Assembly: GCA_038889235.1 (NCBI GenBank)
Contig: JAWAHN010000001.1
Coordinates: 530,499 to 594,498, forward strand
Direction: 5' to 3'
Source: Candidatus Jordarchaeales archaeon
Lineage (GTDB): Archaea > Asgardarchaeota > Jordiarchaeia > Jordiarchaeales > Freyrarchaeaceae
DNA: 64,000 nucleotides
Positions 49,770 to 59,013 of this stretch are shown here, one piece after another (position 1 is the first letter of the stretch; each line of letters starts with the position of its first letter). The translations under genes and the position numbers were made by a program. The notes beneath the pieces are model-generated. The model was given only the letters and a program-made list of their open reading frames with translations, was not told where the DNA came from and did not search any database.

Positions 49770-50927
49770 TTGGACCCAGTAACAGCATTCTACGTGGTAT
49801 TTGGCCTCCTTTACCTGCTCATACCTTCAGCGTATCTAGCCACTGCAGTATCGTCTTTGGTGAAATGTGAAAGATGCGAAGAGAAAGAAGGGGAGCTGCC
49901 GTCTGTGACCGTGCTTGTTCCCACTTTTAACGACGGAGAAAATGTCAAGAGAATCATTAGCAGTCTAGAGACAGCTGACTACCCTGATGACAAACTTGAG
50001 ATAATATTCATAGACGATTCTAGTGACTCCACGCCAAGGATACTAGAGGAGTTTGCTTCCCGGAAGAAGAACGTGCGTGTTTTGAAGAGAGGGAAGCGTC
50101 TTGGAAAGCCTTCAGCACTTAATGACGGTCTAAGAATTTCAAGAGGGGAGGTCGTGGTAGTATATGACGCCGACTCCGCACCCCACCCTTCCGCCATAAG
50201 GAAGCTGGTAACGGCACTGAATGGCGAGGTGGTGGCTGCCCAAGGCGGTTATGAAGTCGATGCTAGAAATACACTTAACAAGATAATTGACCTTGAATAC
50301 GTTCTATGGCAGGGAAGCCAACTCGTCGCAGTTCCTGTAATAGTAGGCTACAACTACGCGGTGAAAAGAAGCTACCTAGAGGAGATCGGGGGCTGGGACT
50401 CTAATGCGCTCGCAGAAGACCACGTCTTATGGTTAAAGATATACTCTGATGGCAAAAAAATTAGGTACGTAGAAGACGCAAAGGTCAGGGTTTTAGAGCC
50501 GATGACGCTTAAAGAGTTTAAGAAGCAGCGGCTTAGGTGGAGCAAAGGCGCTATTCAGGCGGCAGAAAAGGTCGTTAAGGCCGGGAAGAAACGCATAATC
50601 CCCAAGCCATACATACCTAACATTCTAGTTTATACATCCCGTTACTCTGCCCCCCCACAAGCAGCGATTTCCCTAGTAGTGTTAGCGTTAACACTAATGG
50701 TCTACCTAGTCTTTCCACAGTTCAGACCCCTGCTCTCTCCGCTTGTGACTATACTACTTTCGGCGATAGCTCTAACCTCTCTCGCAAGCTTGTTACTTTG
50801 CCTGAGGATGAAAAAGCTGTCACGATGGATTTACTTCTTTCCACTTTCGTTCTTAGTTTTATATCAGAGCGTTCTCTCTACCTTAGTTTTAAGGAGAGAT
50901 GTCTCCTGGGAAAAAGTTCAAAAATAG
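49770..50927 (+). CDS. Membrane-bound glycosyltransferase family 2 (BcsA/HAS-like)
   Basis: A 385-residue enzyme with an N-terminal helix (residues 8-30), the GT2 core (VTVLVPTFNDGENV, FIDDSSDST, VVVYDADSAPHP), the acceptor motif ALAEDHVLW and the processive-type QRLRW in KKQRLRWSKGA, then two to three C-terminal helices. The QxxRW motif marks polymerising or lipid-linked sugar transferases. TTG 49770 with GGTGGGGGG upstream. Confidence 0.9.
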   Translation: MDPVTAFYVVFGLLYLLIPSAYLATAVSSLVKCERCEEKEGELPSVTVLVPTFNDGENVKRIISSLETADYPDDKLEIIFIDDSSDSTPRILEEFASRKKNVRVLKRGKRLGKPSALNDGLRISRGEVVVVYDADSAPHPSAIRKLVTALNGEVVAAQGGYEVDARNTLNKIIDLEYVLWQGSQLVAVPVIVGYNYAVKRSYLEEIGGWDSNALAEDHVLWLKIYSDGKKIRYVEDAKVRVLEPMTLKEFKKQRLRWSKGAIQAAEKVVKAGKKRIIPKPYIPNILVYTSRYSAPPQAAISLVVLALTLMVYLVFPQFRPLLSPLVTILLSAIALTSLASLLLCLRMKKLSRWIYFFPLSFLVLYQSVLSTLVLRRDVSWEKVQK

Positions 50928-51014
50928 CCAGTCTACTATTTATCTTCGCTATTTCCGCTTTGTTTTTAGGAGTTTGGTGGTTCCAAATAATTTTGACCTC
51001 ATGGGAGGGTGCCT

Positions 51015-52928
51015 TTGCATAAAGTTGGTGTCTTCAGGGTTGAGAAAGGTAATGTCGAGGAAGCCGTGAGGAGGGCTGTGGATTCTGTTGGAGGAGTTGA
51101 CGTCGATAGAGGGGAAGAAGTTGTTGTCAAACCAAACATAGCTTTTCATAGTGATCCCTATGGGGCAATAAACACTGATCCAAGAGTGCTAGACGCCGTA
51201 CTAAAACTTCTCCGCGAGTATACGAGTAGGATCATCGTTGTAGAGAGCGACAGTACGTCAAACTATGCTGAAATAAGGGCAGAGCAGAGCGGACTTATGG
51301 AAATTATTCGGAAAAACGAGGCGAAGTTCGTGAACCTTAGCAAGGACGAAATAGTCCAAGTAAAGGTTGCAGGGCGCGTTATACGCCTCCCGAAAACTGT
51401 GGTGGAAGCACCTTACTTCGTGAACGTGCCAAAACTCAAAACGCACGAGGATACCGTCATAACCGTCGCGCTTAAGAACATGTTCGGCGTCTTACCAGAG
51501 AAAAACAAAGCCATTTTCTACCATCCAATTTTGGATGAAATAATACCTTTAGTTAACGCAGCTTGCCGACAAAACCTTATAGTTGTCGACGGAATAATAG
51601 CGATGGAGGGCAGGGGGCCCATAGCAGGCACACCCGTTATGATGAACATAGTTATGAGTGGACGTGAGCCAGCAACTGTTGACGCGGTGGCAGCCCACAT
51701 TATGGGGTTTGACCCTAGGAAGATTAGGACGATAGTAAAGGCGCATAGTTTAGGGCTGGGTGAAATAGACCTTGAAAAAATAGAGATCATCGGTGAACCT
51801 TTAGAGAGGGTGGCTAGGAAGTTCAGGGAACCAAGGTCACTAGCGGGAGTAATATCTGATGGTTCCATGGCCCTCAGGTTATTGTTCTTCAATACAACGA
51901 CAGCTAGTCGGCCAGTAGAGAGAAAGGTAAGGGTTGGAGTCATAGGATGCGGGAAAATAGCGGAGTATTTGCACCTTCCCGGCTACGCGAGCTTGAATAA
52001 CGTTGAAATTGTCGCGGTAGCAGACTTAAACGAAGAAAGGCTCGAATACGTAAGACAAAAGTTTGGAGTAGTTGACACGCACACCGACTACCTGCAACTT
52101 CTAGAGGACCCCCGCATTGAAGCAGTTTCCATCTGTACCCCCCCACACTTGCACAAGAAAATGACTGTAGAAGCCGTCGAGCATGGGAAACATGTTCTCT
52201 GCGAAAAGCCGTTGGCCACTAACGTGAAAGAGGCGTACGAGCTCCTTGAAGAGGTGAAAGACAGCAAGTTCTTCGTCATGCCAGCATTCAACTACCGATT
52301 TACACCAAACGTCAAAATAGCTAACGAAGTAATCTCGCGTGGGAAAATAGGTGAAATAAAGAGAGCGAACGTGATTTTCAAGAGCGACCAAAGAATCTGG
52401 GGGGCCGTAACGCCATTTAGGTTCGCTGAGAAAACCGGAGTGCTCTCAGACCTTGGGCCCCATGCCGTTGACTTAGTGCACTACCTTCTAGGAGACGTTG
52501 AAGAGGTTAGTAGGGTTGAAGCGAGGGCGGAGAGGTACAACGTGTATGATAGAGTTAGCGTTGAGTTAGCGATGCAAAGTGGGGCAAAAGTCGAGGTCGG
52601 ATTACAATGGTTCTCAGATAGCATGATACCTTCATTCTCCTGGACGATAGAGGGAACGAAAGGGACTATGAAGTTTGATGTTTTGAGGTCGCCCTACGCT
52701 GTGAGCATCAGTTGGAATGGCAAAAAGTGGCAGCGATACGCCGTAGAACCAGTGCTCAAAGATCTAGCAGATAGGGCGGTCATGGCAATTAAAAGAACCC
52801 ATTACTCATACCTGGCGGAAATAAGCTACTTTGTTCAGTGTGTGGCTAACAAAACGCCGCCCTCACCAACTATCTTAGACGGAGTTCGCTGCACAGAAAC
52901 CATGGAACTCATAAACAAAAGATTATAG
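51015..52928 (+). CDS. Fusion of DUF362 domain and Gfo/Idh/MocA oxidoreductase
   Basis: A 637-residue protein in two parts. Residues 1-295 are a DUF362 domain (EVVVKPNIAFHSDPYGAINTDP split as VVVKPNIAF and GAINTDP, NVPKLKTHEDTVITVALKNM, FDPRKIRTI). Residues about 300-637 are a Gfo/Idh/MocA dehydrogenase with Rossmann GCGKIAEYLHLPGY, CEKPLATN (catalytic Lys) and DLGPHAVDLVHYLLG. TTG 51015 is preferred because GGGAGG ends 6 nt before it, whereas GTG 51009 touches the SD. DUF362 proteins usually carry Fe-S or act in sugar or aromatic metabolism; the fusion is unusual. It follows glycosyltransferase genes, suggesting sugar modification. Confidence 0.86.
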   Translation: MHKVGVFRVEKGNVEEAVRRAVDSVGGVDVDRGEEVVVKPNIAFHSDPYGAINTDPRVLDAVLKLLREYTSRIIVVESDSTSNYAEIRAEQSGLMEIIRKNEAKFVNLSKDEIVQVKVAGRVIRLPKTVVEAPYFVNVPKLKTHEDTVITVALKNMFGVLPEKNKAIFYHPILDEIIPLVNAACRQNLIVVDGIIAMEGRGPIAGTPVMMNIVMSGREPATVDAVAAHIMGFDPRKIRTIVKAHSLGLGEIDLEKIEIIGEPLERVARKFREPRSLAGVISDGSMALRLLFFNTTTASRPVERKVRVGVIGCGKIAEYLHLPGYASLNNVEIVAVADLNEERLEYVRQKFGVVDTHTDYLQLLEDPRIEAVSICTPPHLHKKMTVEAVEHGKHVLCEKPLATNVKEAYELLEEVKDSKFFVMPAFNYRFTPNVKIANEVISRGKIGEIKRANVIFKSDQRIWGAVTPFRFAEKTGVLSDLGPHAVDLVHYLLGDVEEVSRVEARAERYNVYDRVSVELAMQSGAKVEVGLQWFSDSMIPSFSWTIEGTKGTMKFDVLRSPYAVSISWNGKKWQRYAVEPVLKDLADRAVMAIKRTHYSYLAEISYFVQCVANKTPPSPTILDGVRCTETMELINKRL

Positions 52929-52959
52929 ATTTTCGTATCAACATATAAAAAGCCTCTTT

Positions 52960-53232
52960 CTATAATTCCAAGAGGCGCATAATAATTTCCTTGATGGCTG
53001 AAGCCGGCTTAAAACCTATTATAACTTCTTTCTCTCCTATTACGAGGGCGGGCACAGCTTTAATAGCATACCTATCTGCCACGGCTTTTGCTCTTCGGTC
53101 GTAGATGTTATGTACCCGCCACTCAACTATGTCACCGAGCTCACGCATGAGGGGTGTGACAACCAACTTCATGAAACTCTTGCACTCTTCGCTCATAGGG
53201 TTGAAAAAGTAGTCAACTGTTATTTTCTTCAA
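52960..53232 (-). CDS. Small thioredoxin-fold protein with a single cysteine
   Basis: A 90-residue protein: strand-helix start KKITVDYFFNPMSEECKSFM, strand VEWRVHNIYD, cis-proline segment KAVPALVIGEKEVIIGF and a closing helix. The active site region has only one cysteine (EECKSF), so it cannot form the usual disulfide; it may act as a monothiol, persulfide carrier or glutathione-like sensor. Its start overlaps the regulator gene by 20 bp, so the two are translated as a unit. Confidence 0.72.
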   Translation of the reverse strand: MKKITVDYFFNPMSEECKSFMKLVVTPLMRELGDIVEWRVHNIYDRRAKAVADRYAIKAVPALVIGEKEVIIGFKPASAIKEIIMRLLEL

Positions 53233-53881
53233 GGTTTAAGCTCAACCTCCAAGGGACGTTTTTAACTTTAACGTAGTAAGAAGACTTGGATCTTTCAACC
53301 TCGATCAGGCCGGCTTCCTCTAGTTCTTTGACATATCTTTTCAGTTTTGTTCTGGAAATACCCAGCTTTTCAGCTAGTTCAGCGTAACTTCCGCCTCCAA
53401 CCTCGCTAAGAGCCGCCAACACCCTATACTTTTCGTCCCTGGACAGGAGGTTTTTCAAGTAGGTTTCATGCTCTTTTACAGCCTTTTTTAGCGACTCCAT
53501 AATTCCCTCTAGCTTCTTCGTCCTTTGTAACAACGAGTAATACTCTGCTTGGTCCTTTACAGCTCTGAAAAGCTCTTCGGCAGCATAGTCTAACTTTCTA
53601 ACGTTCTTCACTTCGCCAAGTAAAAGCTGCATATGCTTTAATGCAGTTATTATAGTTTTGTCAGCCATATTGCTAACAAGCTCATCAACGAGACTTTCAA
53701 GTCTTAACAAAACCTTACTAATGTCTGTTTTTCCGAAAGTCTCAGTCCCGCTGTCGAGCACTCCCCTTGAAAATCTGTCGAAAAAACCTCTCAAGTTCTT
53801 CCTTAATTTGTCCTTGAAATCGTTCATTTCGGCGACAAACTTCAACGCAGTACTATGGAGCAAGCTGTCATAGTCACTCAT
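53213..53881 (-). CDS. Winged-helix regulator with coiled-coil N-terminus
   Basis: A 222-residue protein. Residues 1-145 are helical and coiled-coil-like (LVDELVSNMADKTIITALKH, KLEGIMESLKKAVKEHE), residues 150-205 are a MarR/TrmB-type winged helix (SYAELAEKLGISRTKLKRYV and EEAGLIEVERSKSSYYVKV). No sensor motif is recognised. Co-translated with the small thioredoxin-like protein, so a redox link is possible (inference). ATG 53881. Confidence 0.82.
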   Translation of the reverse strand: MSDYDSLLHSTALKFVAEMNDFKDKLRKNLRGFFDRFSRGVLDSGTETFGKTDISKVLLRLESLVDELVSNMADKTIITALKHMQLLLGEVKNVRKLDYAAEELFRAVKDQAEYYSLLQRTKKLEGIMESLKKAVKEHETYLKNLLSRDEKYRVLAALSEVGGGSYAELAEKLGISRTKLKRYVKELEEAGLIEVERSKSSYYVKVKNVPWRLSLNLEENNS

Positions 53882-53963
53882 CTACAAACCCACCGCTTTT
53901 AGGATCGTTAAACCAAGAACATTTAATTAACTTTTAAAAATTAATGTTTCCAAGTTTGGGGGA

Positions 53964-54497
53964 ATGAGCTGCTTGAAGAAAATCCTCGTCACAGGCCCTC
54001 CTGGATGTGGAAAGAGTACGCTTGCATCCAAAGTCATTGAAAAAGCAAGAGAGAAGGGGCTGCGGGTTGGGGGAATAATCACTCCAGAGATAAGAGAAGG
54101 GGGGACAAGAAAGGGGTTCTTGATTGTGGACTTGCTCACAGGGGAGAAGGAACTGATGGCCAGTGTTGGCGAGGGAGCTCCGAAAGTTGGAAAATACGTT
54201 GTACACACCAGCGCCATTGCAAGTTTAGGATTCAGGGCGCTGATAAGAGCTGCTGAAGAAGCCGACATCATAGTGGTGGACGAGATAGGAAAAATGGAGC
54301 TAATGGTGGATGAGTTCTCGCAAGCTGTTCGAAGGGTCATTGACTGCAAGAAGCCGTTCCTTGGAACAATAGGGTTAAACCTAAAACACCCGCTAGCTCT
54401 CGAACTCAAGAGAAGAAACGACATCGAGCTTATATTCCTTTCACGTGAAAATTGGCGGGAAAATTACGAGCTTGTTTTAAGGGAACTCGGAATATAA
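53964..54497 (+). CDS. THEP1-type nucleoside-triphosphatase
   Basis: A 177-residue P-loop NTPase: Walker A GPPGCGKST (residues 10-18), VGGIITPEIREGGTRKGF, Walker B IIVVDEIGKME and GTIGLNLKHP, the THEP1 family blocks. The family hydrolyses NTPs in vitro; the natural role is unknown. ATG 53964 lies just after TTTGGGGGA; TTG 53973 is an alternative. AT-rich box TTAATTAACTTTTAAAAATT lies immediately upstream. Confidence 0.93.
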   Translation: MSCLKKILVTGPPGCGKSTLASKVIEKAREKGLRVGGIITPEIREGGTRKGFLIVDLLTGEKELMASVGEGAPKVGKYVVHTSAIASLGFRALIRAAEEADIIVVDEIGKMELMVDEFSQAVRRVIDCKKPFLGTIGLNLKHPLALELKRRNDIELIFLSRENWRENYELVLRELGI

Positions 54498-54543
54498 GGC
54501 GCCCCCGGTAATCAACGGCTAATCAATTAGACAATCTACTCTT

Positions 54544-55215
54544 TTACATTATCTTAAGGTAGTTTGAGGCTACTGCTTCGAAACAACACATCAAGTCAAT
54601 GTTTGCGTCCAGCTCTAAGAGGAAACTGTTAAGCTTGAAAACGGGGACCACTGGAATTTTTCTGTAAAATCCTTCCTGCAGCAGGGTCACGACCAAAGGA
54701 AGCACCTTAATTTTCCCCCAGCCTGACACACCTAACTCTAAGCTTAAACCTGGAATGGAATCTGCCAGCGCCTTCGTCCTTTCAGCGTGCCTTTCCAAAA
54801 TTCGCCTATCCGGGGCAACAGTTCTCGGCCTCTTATAGTGCTTACATTCGACACATATTACGAGTGGCTTTTTCAAAGCTAAGATGTCCACTTCAAACCT
54901 GCGCCCGCTGCGAGAAAACCTAAAGTTTCTTATCAGAGAGTAGCCATGTCTATCGAATACACCCCCTAAGAACTCCTCGAAAGCCTTCCAGGTTAAAAGG
55001 CGCGCCAGGTACTCTGCTGTGAAACCGTAGGAGAGAAGGGCCTCCACGAGAGATACTCTGTCGGGGGCTATGAGCTTATCTCCCTCCTTGAGTAGGACCC
55101 CTCTTTCGAGTAGGGAGTTCACGACAATCCTAGCTTCCCACGAGTCTGAAAGTTCGTCCTCAGTGAGGAACTCGCTAAGAAGCTTTCTGACGACCGTTTC
55201 CAAGCAGTACACCAA
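54544..55215 (-). CDS. PD-(D/E)XK-fold nuclease-like protein with N-terminal winged helix
   Basis: A 223-residue protein. Residues 1-90 contain helices like a DNA-binding winged helix (DSWEARIVVNSLLERGVLLK). Residues 95-223 have the PD-(D/E)XK pattern: EVDILALKK then VICVECKHYKRP, where Asp and Glu-x-Lys are the catalytic residues. It looks like an archaeal Holliday-junction-resolvase- or restriction-like enzyme with no methyltransferase partner nearby. Start GTG/TTG near 55215 is uncertain. Confidence 0.78.
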   Translation of the reverse strand: MVYCLETVVRKLLSEFLTEDELSDSWEARIVVNSLLERGVLLKEGDKLIAPDRVSLVEALLSYGFTAEYLARLLTWKAFEEFLGGVFDRHGYSLIRNFRFSRSGRRFEVDILALKKPLVICVECKHYKRPRTVAPDRRILERHAERTKALADSIPGLSLELGVSGWGKIKVLPLVVTLLQEGFYRKIPVVPVFKLNSFLLELDANIDLMCCFEAVASNYLKIM

Positions 55216-55277
55216 GAAGCATTAAAAACACAGGTAATTAATTCCTTTTTCGACAATTTTCCTGGAGGAACGCGGAA

Positions 55278-56399
55278 ATGATACCGATCAACAAACCCAT
55301 CTTGGGCAAAGAGGAAGAGGATAATGTTGTCAGAGTTCTGCGCTCAGGGATACTTACAGGGAGAGGCGTTGATGGAGGGATGGTTTCCGAGTTCGAAAAG
55401 CTTTTCGCACAGTTCCTCGGGGTCAAGCATGCTGTGGCCGTTAGTTCCGGCACTGCGGCTCTCCATGCTTCCCTAATATCACTGGGAGTTGGCCCGGGAG
55501 ATGAAGTCATAGTTCCCTCCTTCACTTTTTCGGCTACAGCTAATGTTGTACTCCACGTAGGTGCAAAACCAGTTTTCGTCGACATAGACCTCGACACTTA
55601 CACTATGGACCCCAATGAGGTTAGGAGGGCGCTAACCCCTAAAACTAAGGCAATAATACCAGTGCATCTCTACGGCCACCCGGCCGACATGAAGCCCATA
55701 ATGGAGCTTGCCGAGGACAACAATGTTTACGTGATTGAGGACTGTGCCCAAGCTCACGGAGCTGAATATGAGGGTGTTAAAGTTGGGGGGATAGGGCACT
55801 TAGGCTGTTTCAGCTTCTACCCCACGAAGATAATTACTACCGGTGAGGGGGGAATGGTGACCACGAACAGCGAGGAGCTTGCAGAAAAAATCAGGATGAT
55901 AAGAAATCAAGGGGAGAGAGGAGATTATTCAACGATGATTTTGGGTCACAATTGGAGGCTCACTGAGATTAACGCTGCGATAGGAGTTGCCCAGATGAAG
56001 AAGATCGGCGAGTTTCTGGCTAAGAGGAGGAGAAATGCGCAAATGCTCACAGAGCTTTTAAGCGATGTCGGCGAGCTTTCTCTCCCCTTTGAAAGGAGCA
56101 ATGTAAAGCATGCCTGGAACCTGTACACAGTGAGAGTAAAGAGCGGCGGGGATAAAAGGGACGAGATAGTCTCCCTCATTAGGAGGCGGGGTGTCGGAGC
56201 TACAGTTTACTACCCAATTCCAGTTCACTTAACTCCACTGTACAGGGAGAGGGGTTTTCATGTATCCCTTCCGAGCACGGAGCTGGCGTCAAGAACAGTT
56301 TTTTCGCTTCCAGTTCATCCTTCGATGACTGAGGGAGACGTTGAGAAAGTGGCTTCAGCCGTTAAGGATTCCTTGAAGGAGTTAAAATCTTCTCCATGA
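55278..56399 (+). CDS. DegT/DnrJ/EryC1-family sugar aminotransferase
   Basis: A 373-residue PLP enzyme that aminates nucleotide-bound keto-sugars. Features: IPINKPILGKEE, AVSSGTAALHASL, VPSFTFSATANVVL, EDCAQAHGAEY and the PLP lysine in YPTKIITTGEGGMV. Together with the two glycosyltransferases and the UDP-glucose dehydrogenase in this window it fits synthesis of modified surface sugars. Convergent and 38 bp overlapping with the GNAT acetyltransferase gene. Confidence 0.94.
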   Translation: MIPINKPILGKEEEDNVVRVLRSGILTGRGVDGGMVSEFEKLFAQFLGVKHAVAVSSGTAALHASLISLGVGPGDEVIVPSFTFSATANVVLHVGAKPVFVDIDLDTYTMDPNEVRRALTPKTKAIIPVHLYGHPADMKPIMELAEDNNVYVIEDCAQAHGAEYEGVKVGGIGHLGCFSFYPTKIITTGEGGMVTTNSEELAEKIRMIRNQGERGDYSTMILGHNWRLTEINAAIGVAQMKKIGEFLAKRRRNAQMLTELLSDVGELSLPFERSNVKHAWNLYTVRVKSGGDKRDEIVSLIRRRGVGATVYYPIPVHLTPLYRERGFHVSLPSTELASRTVFSLPVHPSMTEGDVEKVASAVKDSLKELKSSP

Positions 56400-56823
56400 C
56401 TATACCATCCCTATCACCATAATAATTTTTGACAACACCCACTTTGCGATAGCCCATCTTGGAGTAAAGCCGGATAGCTGGCGTGTTTCCATCCATCACT
56501 TCAAGGCGGCACCTCACAACCCCCCTTTCAGCAAACTCTTCCTCAAGTTTTCCGAGAAGCAAACTACCAATACCTCTCCTTCGGAACTCTGGAAGAACAT
56601 CGAGGGTGTATATTCTGCCTTTACCTTTCCCTTCTATAACTCCTATGGTGAAGCCGACGATTCTGCCCAAATAGGTGGCAACGAGGCCAATAGAGTAAGG
56701 ATGTTCTAATAATAGGCGGATGAAGTATTTTGGGAAGTAATGCTTCGGGAAACACACACGGTCTATCAAGTAGAGCTCATCTAAGTCTTCCAGAGATGTC
56801 TTTCTCAAAACAATGCCATGCAT
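56362..56823 (-). CDS. GNAT-family (RimI-like) N-acetyltransferase
   Basis: A 153-residue acetyltransferase. The acetyl-CoA-binding motif is LPEFRRRGIGSLLL and the C-terminal half has NTPAIRLYSKMGYRKVG and Y in YYGDRDGIVME. RimI relatives acetylate N-termini of ribosomal proteins or alarmone targets. Convergent with the DegT gene, sharing 38 bp. Confidence 0.9.
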   Translation of the reverse strand: MHGIVLRKTSLEDLDELYLIDRVCFPKHYFPKYFIRLLLEHPYSIGLVATYLGRIVGFTIGVIEGKGKGRIYTLDVLPEFRRRGIGSLLLGKLEEEFAERGVVRCRLEVMDGNTPAIRLYSKMGYRKVGVVKNYYGDRDGIVMEKILTPSRNP

Positions 56824-56971
56824 TTAAACGCAGCACCTCGGAAGGAGCCTTAAAACGCTTCCACTTCCCATGATGGAAAACACTATTTCACAGTTAATAC
56901 ATTACGTGTTCTTTCTTTCTAGAAGCTTCCTGGAAGGGAGGAAGTTGAAAGTTTTCTGTTCAACGAAATAA

Positions 56972-56981
56972 GGTTTAAATT
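56972..56981 (+). promoter_or_regulatory. TATA-like box of sufC-sufB
   Basis: GGTTTAAATT lies about 55 nt before the TTG start of sufC, with GGTGAT as the ribosome site. It is the best match to an archaeal TATA box in this gap. Confidence 0.4.
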
Positions 56982-57036
56982 GTTTCCCACTATTGTTACC
57001 CTTGAATTAAGCGTTAATTCTAGTGGTGATGTTTGA

Positions 57037-57756
57037 TTGTTGGCACTTGAAATAAAAGATCTTGTTGCCGAAGTTGATGGAAAAAGAGTGCTCGATGGAG
57101 TGAATCTCGAAGTTCCAAGGGGGGAGGTGCACGTCCTCTTCGGACCAAACGGCTCAGGTAAGACTAGTTTGATATTGACGATACTCGGTTACCCGCAGTA
57201 TAAAGTGGTACGTGGACGGATACTTCTCAACGGCGAAGATATAACAAACCTTCCGATAAATGAAAGAATTAAAAGAGGAATTGGGGTCCTCTTCCAAAAC
57301 CCCCCGCCGATAAAGGGGGTTCGTCTCGGAGACGTGATAAAAAAGCTTGCAAAAGATGAGTCACCGACCGAGATAGCAAGGAAAGTTAACTTTCCAACGT
57401 ATTACTTGAACAGGGAGCTTAACTGCGGTTTTTCTGGAGGAGAGATTAAAAGGTGCGAGCTAATGCAACTTATGGCTCAAAAACCGAGCTTCTTGCTCCT
57501 TGACGAACCGGACTCAGGAGTGGATGTCGAAAACCTTGCGCTCGTTGGATCTATTATAAACGAACTAGTGAGGGGGCGCTCTGGCATTCTGATAACACAC
57601 TTGGGGTATATTTTGAGGTACGTTGAAGCGCATAAAGCGCACGTGATTTTAAAAGGAAAAATAGCATGCTCGGGGAGACCTATAGAAATATTGGACCATA
57701 TACTACGGGAAGGTTACTGGTGGTGTGACAAGTGCAAGGAGATCGGTGGTGACTAG
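57037..57756 (+). CDS. sufC: SufC, Fe-S assembly ABC ATPase
   Basis: A 239-residue ABC ATPase: Walker A FGPNGSGKTS, the Q-loop LFQNPP, signature FSGGEIKRCEL, Walker B LLLDEPDSGVD and H-loop ILITHLGY. SufC powers the SufBD scaffold in [Fe-S] cluster assembly. TTG 57037 with GGTGAT 7 nt upstream. The next gene is SufB-like, 3 bp later, so they form a two-gene operon. Confidence 0.94.
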   Translation: MLALEIKDLVAEVDGKRVLDGVNLEVPRGEVHVLFGPNGSGKTSLILTILGYPQYKVVRGRILLNGEDITNLPINERIKRGIGVLFQNPPPIKGVRLGDVIKKLAKDESPTEIARKVNFPTYYLNRELNCGFSGGEIKRCELMQLMAQKPSFLLLDEPDSGVDVENLALVGSIINELVRGRSGILITHLGYILRYVEAHKAHVILKGKIACSGRPIEILDHILREGYWWCDKCKEIGGD

Positions 57757-57759
57757 ACG

Positions 57760-59001
57760 ATGAAAGCTTGGGAAGAGGAGATAAGAGAGAGGGCATTGAA
57801 AGCATTAGACAAGAAGGCAAAATATGGTCCAGACATAGACCTTTCCGCTTTCGAAAGAAAAGCCGGAGAACTGGATGTTAAGGGGATCGATGAGCTACCC
57901 TCCGATATTAAGGAGCAAGCACTTATGGTTGGCGTTAGACCAGACATGAGAGAAAGGGCAGGCACATATTTTCAACTCGACCACTCTATTGTCTTTAGCG
58001 GTGTGAGTAAACATTTTGACGGGAATGTCGAATTTATCAGCACACTAGAAGCTAAGAAGAAGTACGACTGGTTGGATAAGTATCTCTGGAGAGCAGTTCC
58101 GGTAGACACAGATAAGTATACCGCTTTTGCCGCACTGGAGTGGGATCATGGATATTTCCTCAGGGTCGCAGCAGGGAAAAAAGTAACCGTACCTTTGCAG
58201 TCCTGTCTCTACATACGCCGTAACAGGTTAGATCAAAATGTCCACAATGTTATTCTGATGGAGCCAAACTCGGAGGCCCAGATTATAACTGGGTGCGTGG
58301 TTCACCCTAATGTTTCGAGGGCGCTCCACATAGGCATAACTGAAATTTATTTAATGGAAGGAGCCAAACTGACATTTACCATGATCCACAATTGGACAGA
58401 AGGAATAGACGTCCGCCCCAGAACTGGTATTATACTTGAGAGAAACGCCACATTCATCAGCAACTACGTTTGCCTCAAGCCCGTTGGTAGCATACAGACA
58501 TATCCAGAAGCCCAGTGTAATGGGGATGCGGCAACCGTGGTCTTCAACTCCATAGTGTACGGCGATAAAAAATCAATCATAGACATAGGCGGGAAAGTCA
58601 TCTTGCATGGAAAGGGAAGCCGAGGAGAGGTTAGGTCTAGGGTGATAGCGGCAGGAAACGCCCAAATATACTCCAGGGGATTAATCATAGGCAAGGAAGA
58701 GGGAACACGCGGCCATCTCGAATGCAGGGGACTCTTACTCTCAGACGAAGCATTAATCCACGCTATCCCGGAGCTTAAAGGCGAAAACAGCAAAACCGAG
58801 CTAAGCCACGAGGCGGCCGTTGGAAAAATAGCGGAGGAAGCAATATACTACTTAATGGCACGCGGATTCAGTGAAGAAGAAGCAGTATCGATCATAGTGC
58901 GAGGATTCCTTGACACAAGAATATTCGGGCTGCCAGAAATACTTCAAAGAGAAATAGATCACGCTGTGGACATGGTGCTTTCTTATAGTCTTGAGAAGTG
59001 A
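57760..59001 (+). CDS. sufB: SufB/SufD-like scaffold
   Basis: A 413-residue SufB family protein with the beta-helix core and C-terminal region (GTRGHLECRGLLLSDEALIH, PELKGENSKTELSHEAAVG). The ERNATFISNYVCLKPVGS and HGKGSRGEVRSRVIAAGN stretches belong to the SufBD core. It is the only SufBD-type gene in the operon, as in many archaea, and is expected to act as a homodimer with SufC. The IscU-type scaffold and two desulfurases are about 52 kb away, so the organism keeps both modules. Confidence 0.93.
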   Translation: MKAWEEEIRERALKALDKKAKYGPDIDLSAFERKAGELDVKGIDELPSDIKEQALMVGVRPDMRERAGTYFQLDHSIVFSGVSKHFDGNVEFISTLEAKKKYDWLDKYLWRAVPVDTDKYTAFAALEWDHGYFLRVAAGKKVTVPLQSCLYIRRNRLDQNVHNVILMEPNSEAQIITGCVVHPNVSRALHIGITEIYLMEGAKLTFTMIHNWTEGIDVRPRTGIILERNATFISNYVCLKPVGSIQTYPEAQCNGDAATVVFNSIVYGDKKSIIDIGGKVILHGKGSRGEVRSRVIAAGNAQIYSRGLIIGKEEGTRGHLECRGLLLSDEALIHAIPELKGENSKTELSHEAAVGKIAEEAIYYLMARGFSEEEAVSIIVRGFLDTRIFGLPEILQREIDHAVDMVLSYSLEK

Positions 59002-59013
59002 GAAACTGGAAAA

